Source: Prochilodus magdalenae
Taxonomy: Eukaryota; Chordata; Actinopteri; Characiformes; Prochilodontidae
DNA: 64,000 nucleotides
Assembly (NCBI GenBank): GCA_024036415.1
Contig: JAMWET010000647.1
Coordinates: 22,501 to 86,500 of the forward strand
Reading direction: 5' to 3'
Shown here: positions 1 through 11,935 of the stretch, one piece after another
Numbering within the stretch: the first letter of the stretch is position 1
Layout of the letters: the number at the start of each line of letters is the position of its first letter
Notes under the pieces: model-generated
Told to the model about the DNA's origin: nothing
Databases searched by the model: none
Seen by the model: the letters and a program-made list of their open reading frames with translations, nothing else
Translations under genes and position numbers: made by a program

Positions 1-424
1 TTAACAATAATAATAGCAATAATAATAATATCAATACAATTAATAATAATAATAACAATAATAATAATACTAAATAATAATAATAATAATAAATAATAGT
101 AATTATTTAAATATACATATATTTACATCTAAATATATTTGACAAAGTTTTTCCTATACTTTAATAAATGTTATATATTTTTTAAATGTATTTATGGCTT
201 TATGTTATTATTATTATTTTTTTCTATTTTTTAAATGTTTAATTATTATTATCTGTTTATTACTGATACTTACTGTATTTTCCCCATTTTTACTGTTTAT
301 ATATTTCAATTTTTTTACTTTAGTTATTATTATGATTGTTTATTTATCGTTATTTATTGTTTAAATCAATTTTTTATTATTTATTAAATAATATTTAATT
401 CTGTGACCTATGCTTGTGTTATAG
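1..424. repeat. AT-rich intron end with AAT microsatellite
   Basis: The first 110 bases are an imperfect AAT/AATA microsatellite. The rest is strongly T/A-rich and ends in an AG acceptor at 423-424. It is the tail of a fat1 intron; I see no coding sequence in it. Confidence 0.7.
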
Positions 425-578
425 GTTACTTCTGCAAGTGCAGTGCTCAGTTTATGGGGACTCACTGTGAAGTCAGTATCAGTCCCTGCTCCTCAAACCC
501 CTGCCTGTATGGAGGAACCTGCGTCCCCCGCGGAGACGACTTCTACTGCCAGTGCCGAGGACAGTACTCTGGACAACG
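425..578 (+). CDS. fat1: fat1 exon: end of one EGF repeat and most of the next
   Basis: The acceptor AG is at 423-424 and the donor GTGAGG starts at 579. The frame reads YFCKCSAQFMGTHCE (end of an EGF repeat), then a second EGF repeat beginning ISPCSSNPCLYGGTC and ending YCQCRGQYSGQ. The last codon is split: CG here joins G of the next exon to give R. Confidence 0.88.
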
Positions 579-3500
579 GTGAGGGCTCGCACACACGTGT
601 TCACCTCAACACCCAGTACAATGAAATATACGCGTGGGCGCTGGATGCCGTGTCTGATTCGTCCTCTCTGCTGAATGTTCAGGTGTCAGTTGGGTCCGTA
701 CTGCATGGAGAACCCGTGTAAGAACAGCGGCCGCTGCATCGACAGCTTGGACGGCCCAGTGTGTGAGTGTGAGCCTGGGTTCCAAGGAGAGAGGTACGAC
801 GGGCTTACCGTAATTTACGTCAGGCATTACAGGGTTCTGAGGTTAAAGGTTGGATACCTGGCGGCATCAGATCTCTAGTATCAAGGCTGTGCATAGCCTT
901 TTAGAGAAGCTGATGATGGTGCTGTAGGAGTTAGCAAGTTGTTGGTGAACCTCCGCTTTGGCCTCCCTGAAAAAGACGTCATCTAAAAGGCAGCTCGTGT
1001 TTGTTAGCCTGCTGCTCATATACATATAACGACTGTGTCTCTGTGTCCTCAGGTGTTTGAGCGATGTGGACGAGTGCATGAAGAACCCGTGCTCTAACGG
1101 AGGTCAGTGCCAAAACACGTATGGCTCCTTCAGCTGTAACTGCTCGATGGGCTTCAAGGGGGCCCAGTGCGAGCTTCGGGCCGAAATCCGCAACGACTTT
1201 GTGTCCACGCCCTGGAACATCGGGCTGGAGGAGGTCATCGGCATTGTTGTTTTTGTGGCCAGCATCTTCATCATGGTCCTGGTCTTCGTGCTGATCCGCA
1301 AGCGTGCATGCCGGCGCTCCAAAACTGAACTGTCCCCGGACGACAGCACTAAGCGCCTGGGAGTGGCATCCGGCCCGCATTCTTTCCTCCAGCGGCCGTA
1401 CTTCGACTCCAAGCTCAGCAAGAACATCTACTCGGATGTGCCACCGCAGGTGCCCGTGAGGCCCATCTCCTACACTCCCAGCATCCCCAGCGACTCGCGG
1501 AACAACCTGGACCGGAACTCGTTTGAGGGTTCCGCCATCCCAGAGCACCCGGAGTTCAGCACGTTTAACCCGGACTCCATGCACGGGCACCGCAAGACCG
1601 TGGCCGTGTGCAGCGTCGCTCCGAACCTGCCCCCACCGCCACCATCCAACTCGGTCTCGGACAGCGACTCCATCCAGAAGCCGAGCTGGGACTACGACTA
1701 TGACGGTACAGACGAACCATCCATCCTGCTTTCCTCCTGACTTCTTGCTGTGATGTGTGCCTAAACATGTACCCTGTCTCTTTCTTGTATGCTTGCAGCC
1801 AAGGTAGTAGATCTGGAGCCGTGCCTCAGTAAGAAGGTGATGGATGACAGTGCGTGCCACCCCTACAACACCAGGGGGAGCATGTCTGAGGTCCATTCCC
1901 TCAGCTCCTTCCAGTCCGAATCCTGCGATGATAACGGTATGTGTACACACAAAGAACGACTCCGGGAATACCAGGGATCATTCTGGTTTAGCTCCTCAGT
2001 AATGTGATGATGAGTAAACGAACCGAGTCAGATGGAAAAGGCTGACCTGTGCACTGCTATGGCTGTTCATGAGCTGCTAGTTCATGCTTTGTGCCTAAGA
2101 ACCTTGTTGGGAACTTGTGTAGATTGGCTTGACAAAGTCGCTCTTCGTTTTATTATAACACACCATATTAGCAACCACCTTCTTTGCACCTTTCTTTTCC
2201 CAGGAGTTGCATCTTTATCATGCTTTTCTATCAGTTTTCACCAAAACAGCGTTTTCACCACGTGACAGCCATGGCCTTTTCCGCTTGGGGAAATTCATAT
2301 GGTGGATCTGACTGCCGCAAACGGTCACAAACAACATATCTCAAATTGCCTGTAACTACCATGAATACCACAGAGGCAAAAATTAACATACACCACACAT
2401 ATTAGCAACCACCCCTGGGAGCCGTGGCGTAGCAAAAAATTTGGACTACCACTTTACCACAGCCCGTGGCTTAGAAAATCTTACCTACCCTCTGGAACAG
2501 CTGTGGATCTTACCACCTATAAGTACCACAGCTGTGGCCTAGCAAAATATACCTACCACCTGGGATATCTGGCCTAGCAAAATCTATCGATACCAAAACA
2601 ATGGCTTAGCCAAATCTTAGCTATGGCCCTAGCAAACCTCTTAGCTGACTGTGGAATATACGGCAACCACAGGCATGGCCTAGCAAAATCTTAGCTACCA
2701 TCTGGGATACCAAAACAATGGCTTAGCCAAATCTTAGCTACCACCTGGGATACCACAGCCGTGGCCTAGCAAAATCTTAGCTACCACCTGGGATACCACA
2801 GCTGTGGCTTAGCAAAATCTTAGCTACCACCTGGGATACCAAAACAATGGCTTAGCCAAATCTTAGCTACCACCTGGGATACCAAAACAATGGCTTAGCA
2901 AAATCTTGGCTACCACCTGGGATACCACAGCCGTGGCCTACCAAAATCTTAACTACCACCTGGGATACCACAGCCGTGGCGTAGCAAAATCTTGGCTACC
3001 ACCTGGGATACCACAGCCGTGGCTTAGAAAATCTTACCTACCACCTGGAATACCACAGCTGTGGCCTAGCAAAATCTTAACTACCACCTGGGATACCACA
3101 GCTGTGGCCTAGCAAAATCTTAACTACCACCTGGGATACCACAGCCGTGGCCTAGCAAAATCTTACCTACCACCTGCGTTACCGAAACAATGGCTTAGCA
3201 AAATCTTACCTACCACCTGGGACACCATGCCAATGGCCTAGCAAACTCTTAGCTGACATGTGGAATACTACGGCAATGGCCCAGCAAAATCTTAGATGGC
3301 CACCTGGGAAACCAAAACAATGGTTTGGCCAAATCTTACCTATCACCTGGGAAACTACAGCAATGGCCCAGCAAAATCTTAGCAACCACCTGGGATACCA
3401 AAACAATGACTTAGCACATGCTTAGCTACCACCTGGGACACCACAACGCATTGCTGTGGATAAGCAACACTTTAGCAACCACCTGAGATTTCATAACAAT

Positions 3501-6500
3501 GGCTTTGTCAAGCCAACTCAAAGTTCATCAACTAATGTTCCCCTCCTAGTTATTCTGTGTGCTAGTTACTTGTTGTACGCTAATGCTAATGTTTCACAAG
3601 ACCATCTTATTTACAATGAGAGAACTTTTTGATTAATTCTTTTCCTGGACTTAGCAGCTGAAGTAGTACATAGCGTAGGCTTCACCCAACAACTGCATTT
3701 TTACAATGCTAACTAGCATGCGTTAGCAACATTAGCATTTTCGTGTTAAATGCTACCAGTGAGTTTACTTTACATTGCTTTCCGTCTGTAGTACTTGTAC
3801 TGCAGTGTAGTTCAGTAGCCTACTTGCAGGAGAAGCACACTGAACTTGTTTTGTCATGCATTACAGAACGGCTAGCTTTAGCCTACTAACCCTCTCTTTT
3901 CTTTCTCTCCCTTCTTCTCTGGCTGTATCTGAGTAACTGAGCTTTATGATTGATGGGTCATGTTACTGTGTTATGTTTCTCTCCCCCTCTTTTACCCGCT
4001 GCATTGGGACATTAGCTCCCATTTGGATCAAACCCCACCAAAGACACAGAGCAAGGTTTTAGCTAGCCACCTGCTCGTAAGTCAACACAGTCATGTGGAG
4101 AAGGAAGGGGCGGCCCCGCCCAAGGCCGTACGAGATTCTCAGTGCACTAAAAGAAAGAAAACCCCTCTTTTCTGTTTTTCTCGGCCCATTTTCCCCTCGC
4201 TTGAAGGAACTACCAAGCACCTGTTGGCCATGAGCTTGACGATCGCTAGCCCGTTAGCGATCTCGGCATGTTTGTTTACTCACTGCATGGTTTATTCATT
4301 CGCTTTTCTGCTTGTTTTCTTTTATTGGCTCACTGTTGCATCTAGTCAAAGCTGCTAATGGATGGTTGAAGAACTCCGCGGAGAGCATTTCGCAAGGGTA
4401 TAGGAAGTCCACCAGATTTTCACCTTTGACCCTCTGAGCCATTCATTTTGACCCTCATCTGTGCTTATTTTCTCAAACCTGACCCCTCACCAAAAGAAAG
4501 TATCCATGGTTGGCCTCCTCAAGTCCCGCCCACCATTGTGTTGGTTTGTGATGACAGAACGTTAGCAAAAATTAGCATTCAAATTGATCTTCATATTAGC
4601 ATGCTAATGTTAGCATGCTGGCAAACTGCATGCATGGTTTTGATTAGCTCAGTGTGAGTCAAGCATTGTGCTGAATAATGGAGGTCACTTAAAACCCCAA
4701 AGGTTTTTGCCAGCGTCCTGTAAACTTAGCAAGCAGCAGGAACGCATCTGCGGGCAGAGCCTGGACGGCTTGCTTTGTATTCGTCTGAAGAAACTAACCT
4801 CTGTCTGGAATCACTGGAATGTATGAAGTCCCCCCCAAAGCTGCTCGAATCTCATTTTCCGCGGCTTCCAGCTCCACTGCTCCTTTTCCGTTTCGGCCCG
4901 GGGCTGGACAGTCTCTCCTCTTCTTTCCTTTTCTTTCTTTTATCCCTGAGAATTCTCCGGAACCTTCCTTCACTCCCCACCGTGATATCAGTGGCACCCC
5001 TCAGCATCTCCGCTGTGTTGTTTTTGGTGTATTTGTCCCCATCATGAGCACAGTAAACCTCCACACCACTACACACCACCGTATTACACCGGAACCATGT
5101 ACGGATTAGACCCATCCAGGTCCTGTGGAAGCCTATAGCGCTACCCAGGCACTGACACCCAACTGAGCATGTGTAGATTAGCTTGGTAAGACTTTCCCCA
5201 GACGTAGTCACTCAGCCAGGGCACGTCTGCTTCTTTAGTTGTGCTCTGGAGCTACAAGGCTAACGCAGCTAATGTGTTGTACAAGTAGGGTGGCCACTTC
5301 CATAGCAAATGCTAGTTACTAGCTAACTAACATTTGGTGGGCTGTCCTGGAGTTAGCCGGTAGGTGAGTCACAAAGTCACATGACCTTGTTAAACCAATG
5401 AAATGCAAGGCAAGTCCTTTGACACTGACGTCAGCCAATCGCCCACATGACATTGTTGGCGAGTGAAATTTTTAAAATAGTTTATCCCGAAAAGAGGACC
5501 GATAGGCGTCCTTCCAGGTACTTCGCCGGACAGCGAGTTGAAAACCCAGACTGTCCGGCCTAAAGCCGGACGTGTGGCCCCCCTAAGGCTATATCCCACT
5601 ACATAGCATAGACGTAGCGTCGTCTTAATGTCTGAATGTTGTCCAGACCTACATACAGAAGTTGGTCATACGTCCAAGCATGTCCAGTTGAGATTACTTA
5701 ACACCATGTGAGACGATTATGAGACATGCTAACAAAGCACCCTGCTATACATGAGCCTCCTTTTGTGTTAGCTGCATTAGCTCCAGTGCAGAACTGAGGA
5801 AAGCGACAGGCCGTGGCCTTGCAGGACATTGGAACAACTATGCTAAGTGCACTTAACCAGAGGACAGACGTCTCTGTGCAGTGTCCCCTTCATCTCCTAT
5901 AACCTTCATCAGTGTCTTTCATCCCAGACTGAAACTCCTGTAGAAGCTAAACCTTTGAGGGTCCTGAAAACCAGACAAGGCCTTTCCCAACATCTGTTAC
6001 AGCACAACAGGTGTTAAGGAAGCTACTCAGCCAAAGCGTGTTTGGTGTCTGAGTTTTCCCTTTGTTAGTTTTGCACTGGAGTAATGGGAGCTAATACCTC
6101 AGTAGGCAGTTAGCATTGTGCATTAGCATTAGCATTAGCATCCCCTTAAACTGTGTCTAGTGAAGAAATCTGGAAACGACCCCTGCTGAAAACACTGGCA
6201 CAGTCCACCATACTGTCCATGCTGGTCTAAACTGGTCAGTATGCTAGTAAGCTAGTAAGCTAGCTTCTAAGACTAAGCTAATTGATGCAGCAGGGTTAGT
6301 AAACTACGTTTAACTTTGTATCCTGTCTCAGCGGCCATCTTGGTTAAAAGAAAATGGAGGCAAGGAGTCGATTCCATTGATTCCAGTGTTGGAACTGATT
6401 CCAGAATATCCAGAGTCATGCATCACTAAGCTGGTCACTCCAGCCTGGCCATGTTGAGGCCAACGTATAGGCCTAACGTCTGTCTGAGTAGATTAAACAT

Positions 6501-8198
6501 GAGCTAGAGCCGGTGGTCCAGCAGGCGTCCTAATCACGCCAGTGGAAGTATATATGCCCCCTGTCTGGGCTATCATCAGGGCTGGATTCAAGATGGCCGC
6601 TACTGTACTGTTTAGCTCTATGAGTTTTTTAATGTAACCCCATGGCCAGCTTTGAGGCAAGCGTGTAACGATTTAGCCTTATGGTTAGCATGCATGCTAA
6701 CTGCTATGTGAGCTACGTTAGCTGCGTTAGCCTTGTAGCTTCAACCTCAGTGAACGTGTCTTGGCTGGGTGTATTTGACACTGTGTACACTCGTTTTCGA
6801 GCCAAGCTTGTGCCTTTGCCGTCCTCCGTTTGTCCTCCACTTTGTCCATGTGGTCGAGTCCTAAACCGAGGCGTGTAATTGTGGGGAAAGCAGTCCTGTG
6901 ACTTTGACGTCAGCTCCCTTCCCCTCACGGCCGTTGTTTTGACTCCTGTGGTTCTCTCGTTTTCCTAAGATGTCTTCCGCACTAACGTTAGCTCTCTCTC
7001 ATCTGCCCCTCCCCCCCCATCCCCTGCCTCCCCTTCCCAAAGCCTCCCTAGTGACAGTAATCCACCTGGTCAGCTCGACGGCTGGCTCGGTGGAGACAGA
7101 AGGTACTGTGTTATTGTCTCATCGACTCCATGAGCAGCTGCTCCAATGTCTGTGCTCCCGTCTGTGTAGTGATGTCTGGTTTTTACATGTGGGGTGGGAG
7201 ATTTAGACGACCGCATGGATGCCATTTCTTTAGGCGGCCACAGTAGCAGTCAGACGTTTGGATATACCCGGCTGAGTGTTCAGTCTTCAGATACACTCAA
7301 CGTTAAAAGAACAGCTGCACCCAGAAGGAAACAACCGACAGGGATTAACACTGTGGGACATGCTAATGATTCAAGTTCCACGCTCGCAAGGACGGGCTCT
7401 GTCACAGTACCTGACTGACCCAACACCACGTCACCGTCACCAAAGACTGCAGTGGTGTAGTACCAGACTGTCATGGAGTGACTCAGAATGGCGTTGGGTC
7501 ATCTTCAGTGACGAGTCCCGCTTTAGTCTTGGTGGAGACGGCCAACGATTCCGTGTGTGGAGGCACCGTGGTCAGCACCAAGATGGACGGTCTGTCGTCA
7601 CACGTCCAGAAGGCCTGGTGTCCCTCCACCTCCACCCCTACCGCACCATCTGCAGGAACTGTGTGAGGATGTTCAAGCTACATGGGATGGATTATCACAG
7701 GACTCCATTAGGAACCTCTACAGCTCCATACCGAGACGTCTGGCGTGTTGGGTTAGCAAACATGGCGGCCCAACACCATACCCAGAGACAGACTTCTGTA
7801 TGGGTGGCTCAATAAATATTGATCATATCAGTCTAAATTTATCATCAGTTATTGATCCTGGTCACCTTTATCCTCCTTCCCAACACCACCGCAATCCCAC
7901 ACCTCCTTCTGGGTGCAGCTGTTAGGTCTTAGATCACCTGACACCAGGTTCCAACACAAGCTGGTCTTAGCTGGAGTTACCAGCAGGCCTAAAGGAAACG
8001 TGGGTGTGGCCAGACTGGACTGCCACCCTCAGGATATGGAAATTTTCCAGTTATGCCGATCAGAGTCCCAACCGGAAGCAGTTCTGCTCCAACTCCTGTG
8101 GGAGATTTATCAGCACAGCTATTGTAGCAGCCTCCTCACTCCAAAGCACATTTCCATCCTTCCATACTGAAGCAAATGGCATACATGTGTTCTCTAGA

Positions 8199-8258
<60 letters not shown>

Positions 8259-10995
8259 TGTCTTCTCCTACTCTAGACGTAGATATCTGACCCTCTCTCT
8301 CTCGTTTCTCTGCTCTTTGCTTTCCTCTAAAGAGTCGTTCTCGCCTCATGAGCTCAAGAACCCAAGAGGTGAAATTTCATTCCTGTGTGTTTTGCCTGAA
8401 GCCCTGTGATTTCCCCCTGCATGCGTGTAGCATGAAGACTACAAACACGTAGCCGTTAGCATCACTTCAGTCCTCGCTCATTCCAGCGACAGTCTGTCTG
8501 AATGAGAACGTTTCTCACACACATGCTAACGTTACTAAAACTGACTAAGTGGTTACAGTGCTAAGTAGCTGCTAGCGCTAGTTTGTTAGCCGCGTTAGCA
8601 TTCCGCTATCTTTAAATAATTATTTTAAAATACAGTTTTTACCACAGTGCAACCGTGTAACACTGAAAAGGTGTTAGCGAGATCATGCTAACTGATCACG
8701 TCTCGCTTATGCTAGCATCAAGCCAGTCTTTAGCTAAGTTGAAAGCTAGTCAGGAGTTAACGCACACAGCTATAGTAACTAGCTTTAGCTCGTTAGCTGC
8801 TTTATTGTTACCCTCTGGTATCATTTTTTAATGATCTTTATTTCTTTTTCTCTGGTTTTAAAACTTTAACCACTTTACAGAATTGTATAAAACTGAAAAG
8901 GGTTTAGCGAGATCATGCTAACCGATCTCTTCTCGCTTACGGGCCTAGTGACTTAGCTTAGATTTTAGCTAATTAAATTTGGAAGCTAATAAAAGTAAAC
9001 GTTTAAATATATATTTTTTCCCTCAGCTTCCATCACTTACTGCATTAGTGGACTGTATAAACCTGACAGCGGTTAGCATTACGAAAGCAGTATGATGCTA
9101 ACTGGTCACTTTTAGCTTAGATTAGCATCAGATGACCACAGTTCCTTGTTGTGCTGGTTAGCGAATATTTGCCTCCTTCTCTTTTTTGAACGTATGACAT
9201 GATTTAGTTACTTACTTTTTGTTCTGATTAATTTTTCTCTCTTTTTATTGAATTCCATTTTTACTTATCTACAGCCGAAAGCTAATAGCAAGGAGTTCGC
9301 TTTATGATGACACGACTGTGCTAATTGTTTACGCTAAGCTTTAGCTTCTTAGCTGCATTAACGCTGCACAAGGTAGTGATGTGACCTAATGAAACTTATT
9401 AATATTAATAATCAATAACTCGTTTCTCGTTTCTTCACTGCGATATAGGGAGGGTTGTTTTCCTTGGTAAAAACTAGTTACAGTTTCTAGATTGATGTAT
9501 AAATGTAATATATTGACACATATATAAAATTTGTTGTACTTTTATTGAACTAGTTTATTAAAATTAGTCCCTAAATAGGAACTAATAAGACTCCCAGGCG
9601 ATGATGTGGTGTGTATATTGTGTAATATCCGTGTTGTGTCTTGTGTTTATTCTGTTGTGATACCATGTGGTTGTGGTAACTGAGTGATGTTGATTGTGTT
9701 GATTAGTGTTGCTGGTGTGATATGCATGCTGTTGTGTTTAACACTGTTGATATTAACCGAGTTGTTTGTGCAGGGTTGGTGTGGGCTCCATTTCAGTTCA
9801 CCTAATTCTAAAATATTCATTTAAATATATATCATATAATCATATAGGAATATCTGAGGTGGATTTGAGGACGTTGGGTTGCTGTTTTGAACTGGTTGAA
9901 CTGAAATACCGCACCTGTAATTGTGTTTGTAACACGCAAGCTAATTTTCACTCACTTTAAGATTTTTTAAGTCATATTCTATATTTTATAACCCAATTTA
10001 TGTCTGCTGCATCTGAATTGTGTGGTAGATTACCATAATAAATTTATTTATGACTTTATAATATTTGGAAGTTATAGTAGAAGCTAGGGGAGCCCAGTTT
10101 GGGCAGCTTAGGAGGACTAAAATTGACTACGTAGAGTTGAAAAATTAAAAATTTTTAAAAAAGTAATATTTGTAGTTTATTTATTCATATTTAACATAAT
10201 GATGCCCATAAGCTTCCATTTTTTTCATTGTCCATGCTAGCTGACCGTACGATACAGATGCAGCAGCCTGAGAAACTCTAGAACCTTCCCTCAACATCCC
10301 AGCGATGCTGTTTTTAACACCTCATGTTTGTGCCCATAGGATATCACTGGGACACATCTGATTGGATGCCAAGCGTTCAGCTTCCTGGAATCCAGGAGTT
10401 CCCTCAGTATGAGGTGGTGGAGGCTCCGCCCACTCTGTACAATGACCCCGCCTTGCTGGACACGGACTACTACCCTGGCGGCTATGACATCGAGAGCGAT
10501 TTCCCGCCTCCACCCGACGACTTCCCCTCGCACGACGACTTGCCCCCGCCGCCGCCTGTGCCAGAGTATGGCTACGACACGCTCCAGTCGCCCAGCAGCC
10601 GAGCGCTCAACAGTGCCCCCTCCAGCCCCGGAGGATCATCGGTGCGCCAGCGGCCGCCTTTACCCCAGCTCTACACCCTCAGCCCTTACCTCTCCCACCA
10701 CCATTACTCCTCTGACCTGGAGCCCCAGAGTGACCCCAGCAACACTGGCTCCGGGTCCAGGCCAGGGCGCTACCCGCTGGGCTACGGGCGTGATTTAGAT
10801 GCCCCGGCGGCGGATAACATGTCGCTGTCGCTGTACACGTCCACAGCCTCATGCTCGGACATGTCGGCTTGCGAGGAGTCGGAGGCGCTGATGAGCGATT
10901 ACGACAGCGGCGGAGAGGACGGAGGAGCACAGTTCCAACGGCTCGTCATACCTTCGCTGGATTCACAACAACAGCAACAGCATACTGAAGTCTGA
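425..10995 (+). CDS. fat1: fat1 atypical cadherin, C-terminal part (5 exons, 5' end outside window)
   Basis: This is the 3' end of the giant protocadherin FAT1, a plasma-membrane adhesion and polarity protein. Exons are 425-578, 683-793, 1053-1705, 1799-1936 and 10340-10995, all with GT-AG junctions that keep frame. They encode the end of one EGF repeat, three further EGF repeats, a transmembrane helix and a long cytoplasmic tail. The tail matches vertebrate FAT1 as I remember it: the FLQRPYFDSKLSKNIYSD segment, PVRPISYTPSIPSDSRNN, NGYHWDTSDWMPSV, and a C-terminal HTEV, where FAT3 ends differently. Proline-rich LPPPPP and FPPPPDDFP stretches fit the Ena/VASP binding known for FAT1, and HTEV is a class I PDZ ligand (Scribble is a reported partner of fish Fat1). 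Fish have fat1a and fat1b; I cannot tell which this is. Cadherin and laminin-G regions lie upstream of the window. Confidence 0.93.
683..793 (+). CDS. fat1: fat1 exon: EGF repeat
   Basis: The acceptor AG is at 681-682 and the donor GTACGA starts at 794. It begins by completing the previous repeat (RCQLGPYC), then encodes one EGF repeat with MENPCKNSGRC and VCECEPGFQGER. The reading frame runs cleanly into the next exon (GER-C). Confidence 0.88.
1053..1705 (+). CDS. fat1: fat1 exon: calcium-binding EGF, transmembrane helix, proximal tail
   Basis: The acceptor AG is at 1051-1052; the exon ends TAT GAC G before GTACAG at 1706. It encodes a calcium-binding EGF repeat (DVDECMKNPCSNGGQC), a juxtamembrane stretch, and one hydrophobic helix at about 1234-1296 (VIGIVVFVASIFIMVLVFVL) followed by the stop-transfer RKRACRR. 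The cytoplasmic part carries the conserved QRPYFDSKLSKNIYSD block and a NLPPPPPSNS proline run. Reading past 1705 gives a short non-conserved tail to a stop at 1740, which would apply only if the intron were retained. Confidence 0.93.
1799..1936 (+). CDS. fat1: fat1 exon: cytoplasmic tail
   Basis: The acceptor is TTGCAG ending at 1798 and the donor is GTATGT at 1937. It encodes AKVVDLEPCLSKKV through SLSSFQSESCDDN, and its final G joins GA of the last exon to give the conserved NGYHWD. The match to the vertebrate FAT1 tail is clear. Confidence 0.93.
2415..3500 (+). repeat. 43-bp minisatellite in fat1 last intron
   Basis: About 25 imperfect copies of a 43-bp unit containing TACCACCTGGGATACCA and GCCTAGCAAAATCTTA. 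Copies alternate between a CACAGCCGTGG and an AAACAATGG variant. Decay increases towards both ends. The open frames through it are trivial repeats. Confidence 0.9.
3501..7293. other. fat1 intron, no gene seen
   Basis: Intron sequence rich in TTAGC/GCTAA words (for example around 3560-3740, 4560-4620 and 6110-6140). I find no conserved frame, RNA gene or clear transposon. A pyrimidine-rich stretch at 4880-4980 and short open frames do not resemble exons of fat1. Confidence 0.5.
7294..7925 (+). mobile_element. Tc1/mariner fragment, internally deleted, both ends partly preserved
   Basis: The left end follows a TA and reads CACTCAACG...ACAGCTGCACCCAGAAGGA (7294-7329). The right side, 7903-7923, is its inverse with one mismatch across 21 bases. 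Between them, about 7470-7620 encodes a Tc1 transposase piece with WSDSEWRWVIFSDESRFSLG, which includes the first catalytic Asp. The N-terminal DNA-binding part and the rest of the catalytic core are missing or out of frame. Related copies lie at 20460, 22205, 26591, 48290 and 49780. Confidence 0.85.
7926..10339. other. fat1 intron, remainder
   Basis: A CT run sits at 8203-8262. From about 8440 to 9400 the sequence is rich in GCTAGC/TTAGC words with repeated GCGAGATCATGCTAAC motifs (about 8678 and 8909), suggesting old local duplication. No gene is visible. The intron ends at the AG at 10338-10339. Confidence 0.6.
8203..8262 (+). repeat. (CT)n microsatellite
   Basis: About 60 bases of near-perfect CT dinucleotide repeat within the fat1 intron. 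Confidence 0.95.
10340..10995 (+). CDS. fat1: fat1 last coding exon
   Basis: The acceptor is CCATAG ending at 10339 and the stop TGA is at 10993-10995. It encodes YHWDTSDWMPSVQLPGIQEF, a DTDYYPGGYDIESDFPPP motif shared with mammalian FAT1, a divergent Ser/Pro-rich middle, SLYTSTASCSDMSACEE, and the C-terminus SLDSQQQQQHTEV. The glutamine run before HTEV is longer than in mammals as I remember them. Two proline clusters (FPPPPDDFP and DLPPPPPVPE) are candidate EVH1 or SH3 ligands. Confidence 0.94.
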
Positions 10996-11339
10996 CACTG
11001 GATCCAAAAAGAGCAGAAAAAAGAAAAGTGCCTGAAAACTAAATCTTATGCAGGAGACTCTTACCGTCATCCAAGCAACACAACCGCACACGTACACACA
11101 CACACATCGTACAAGCTGTGCTGTACCTATACAGACATTCAAGGACTCTGCGAGGAAACAGATGTGTGCATCCTTAAGGTCTGAACGACTACATAACTGA
11201 AGCTTGAACCGGGCCCTAAGAGGTAGACCCGACCCAGCCCAAATGGTACCACTAAAAATGAAATCTGTTGGAGTTTGTGAAATGGCCTGACCTAACCCGA
11301 CTCGGCCCGATTGGTACTGCTAAATTTGGGACCCAAACC

Positions 11340-11935
11340 CGACTCTACTGGTACTGCTAAAGTTCGAACCCAAACCCTGCCCAAACCCGACTTGACCCAA
11401 CTGGTACCACTACATATGAAACCTGAACATAAACCATACTTGGGGGCCTAATCCAGTTTGGCCCAACTTCTAAATTTGAATCCTGAACCTGATGCGTTCC
11501 CGTGACTTTGAAGCCCAAATGGACCCAACAAATACTGTAACTTAGAACCCAGACCTGGCCCAACCACACAGGTACTGCTAAACTTAGAGCCCAAACCCAG
11601 CCCGACCACACTAGTACTCTTAATCTTAGAGCCCAAACCCGGCCCGACCACACTAGTACTGTTAATCTTAGAGCCCAAACCCGGCCCGACCACACTAGTA
11701 CTGTTAATCTTAGAGCCCAAACCCGGCCCGACCACACTAGTACTATTAATCTTAGAGCCCAAACCCGGCCCGACCACACTGGTACTGCTCAACTTAGAGC
11801 CCAAACCCTGCCCGACCACGCTAGTACTGTTAATCTTAGAGCCCAAACCCAGCCCGACCACACTAGTACTGTTAATCTTAGAGCCCAAATCCAGCCCGAC
11901 CACACTGGTACTGCTAAATTTACTGAACACAAAAT
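11340..11935 (+). repeat. 42-bp minisatellite in fat1 3' UTR
   Basis: Successive units carry CCCGACCACACTAGTACT followed by TTAATCTTAGAGCCCAAACC at a spacing of exactly 42 bases between, for example, 11621 and 11663. Flanks at 11210-11450 and 11935-12070 are decayed copies. Because 42 is a multiple of three, a 168-codon antisense frame stays open; I read that as a by-product. Confidence 0.88.

Noticed and set aside
979..1950. 323-codon minus-strand frame
   Set aside because: Antisense of conserved fat1 exons; GC-rich coding sequence leaves the opposite strand open.
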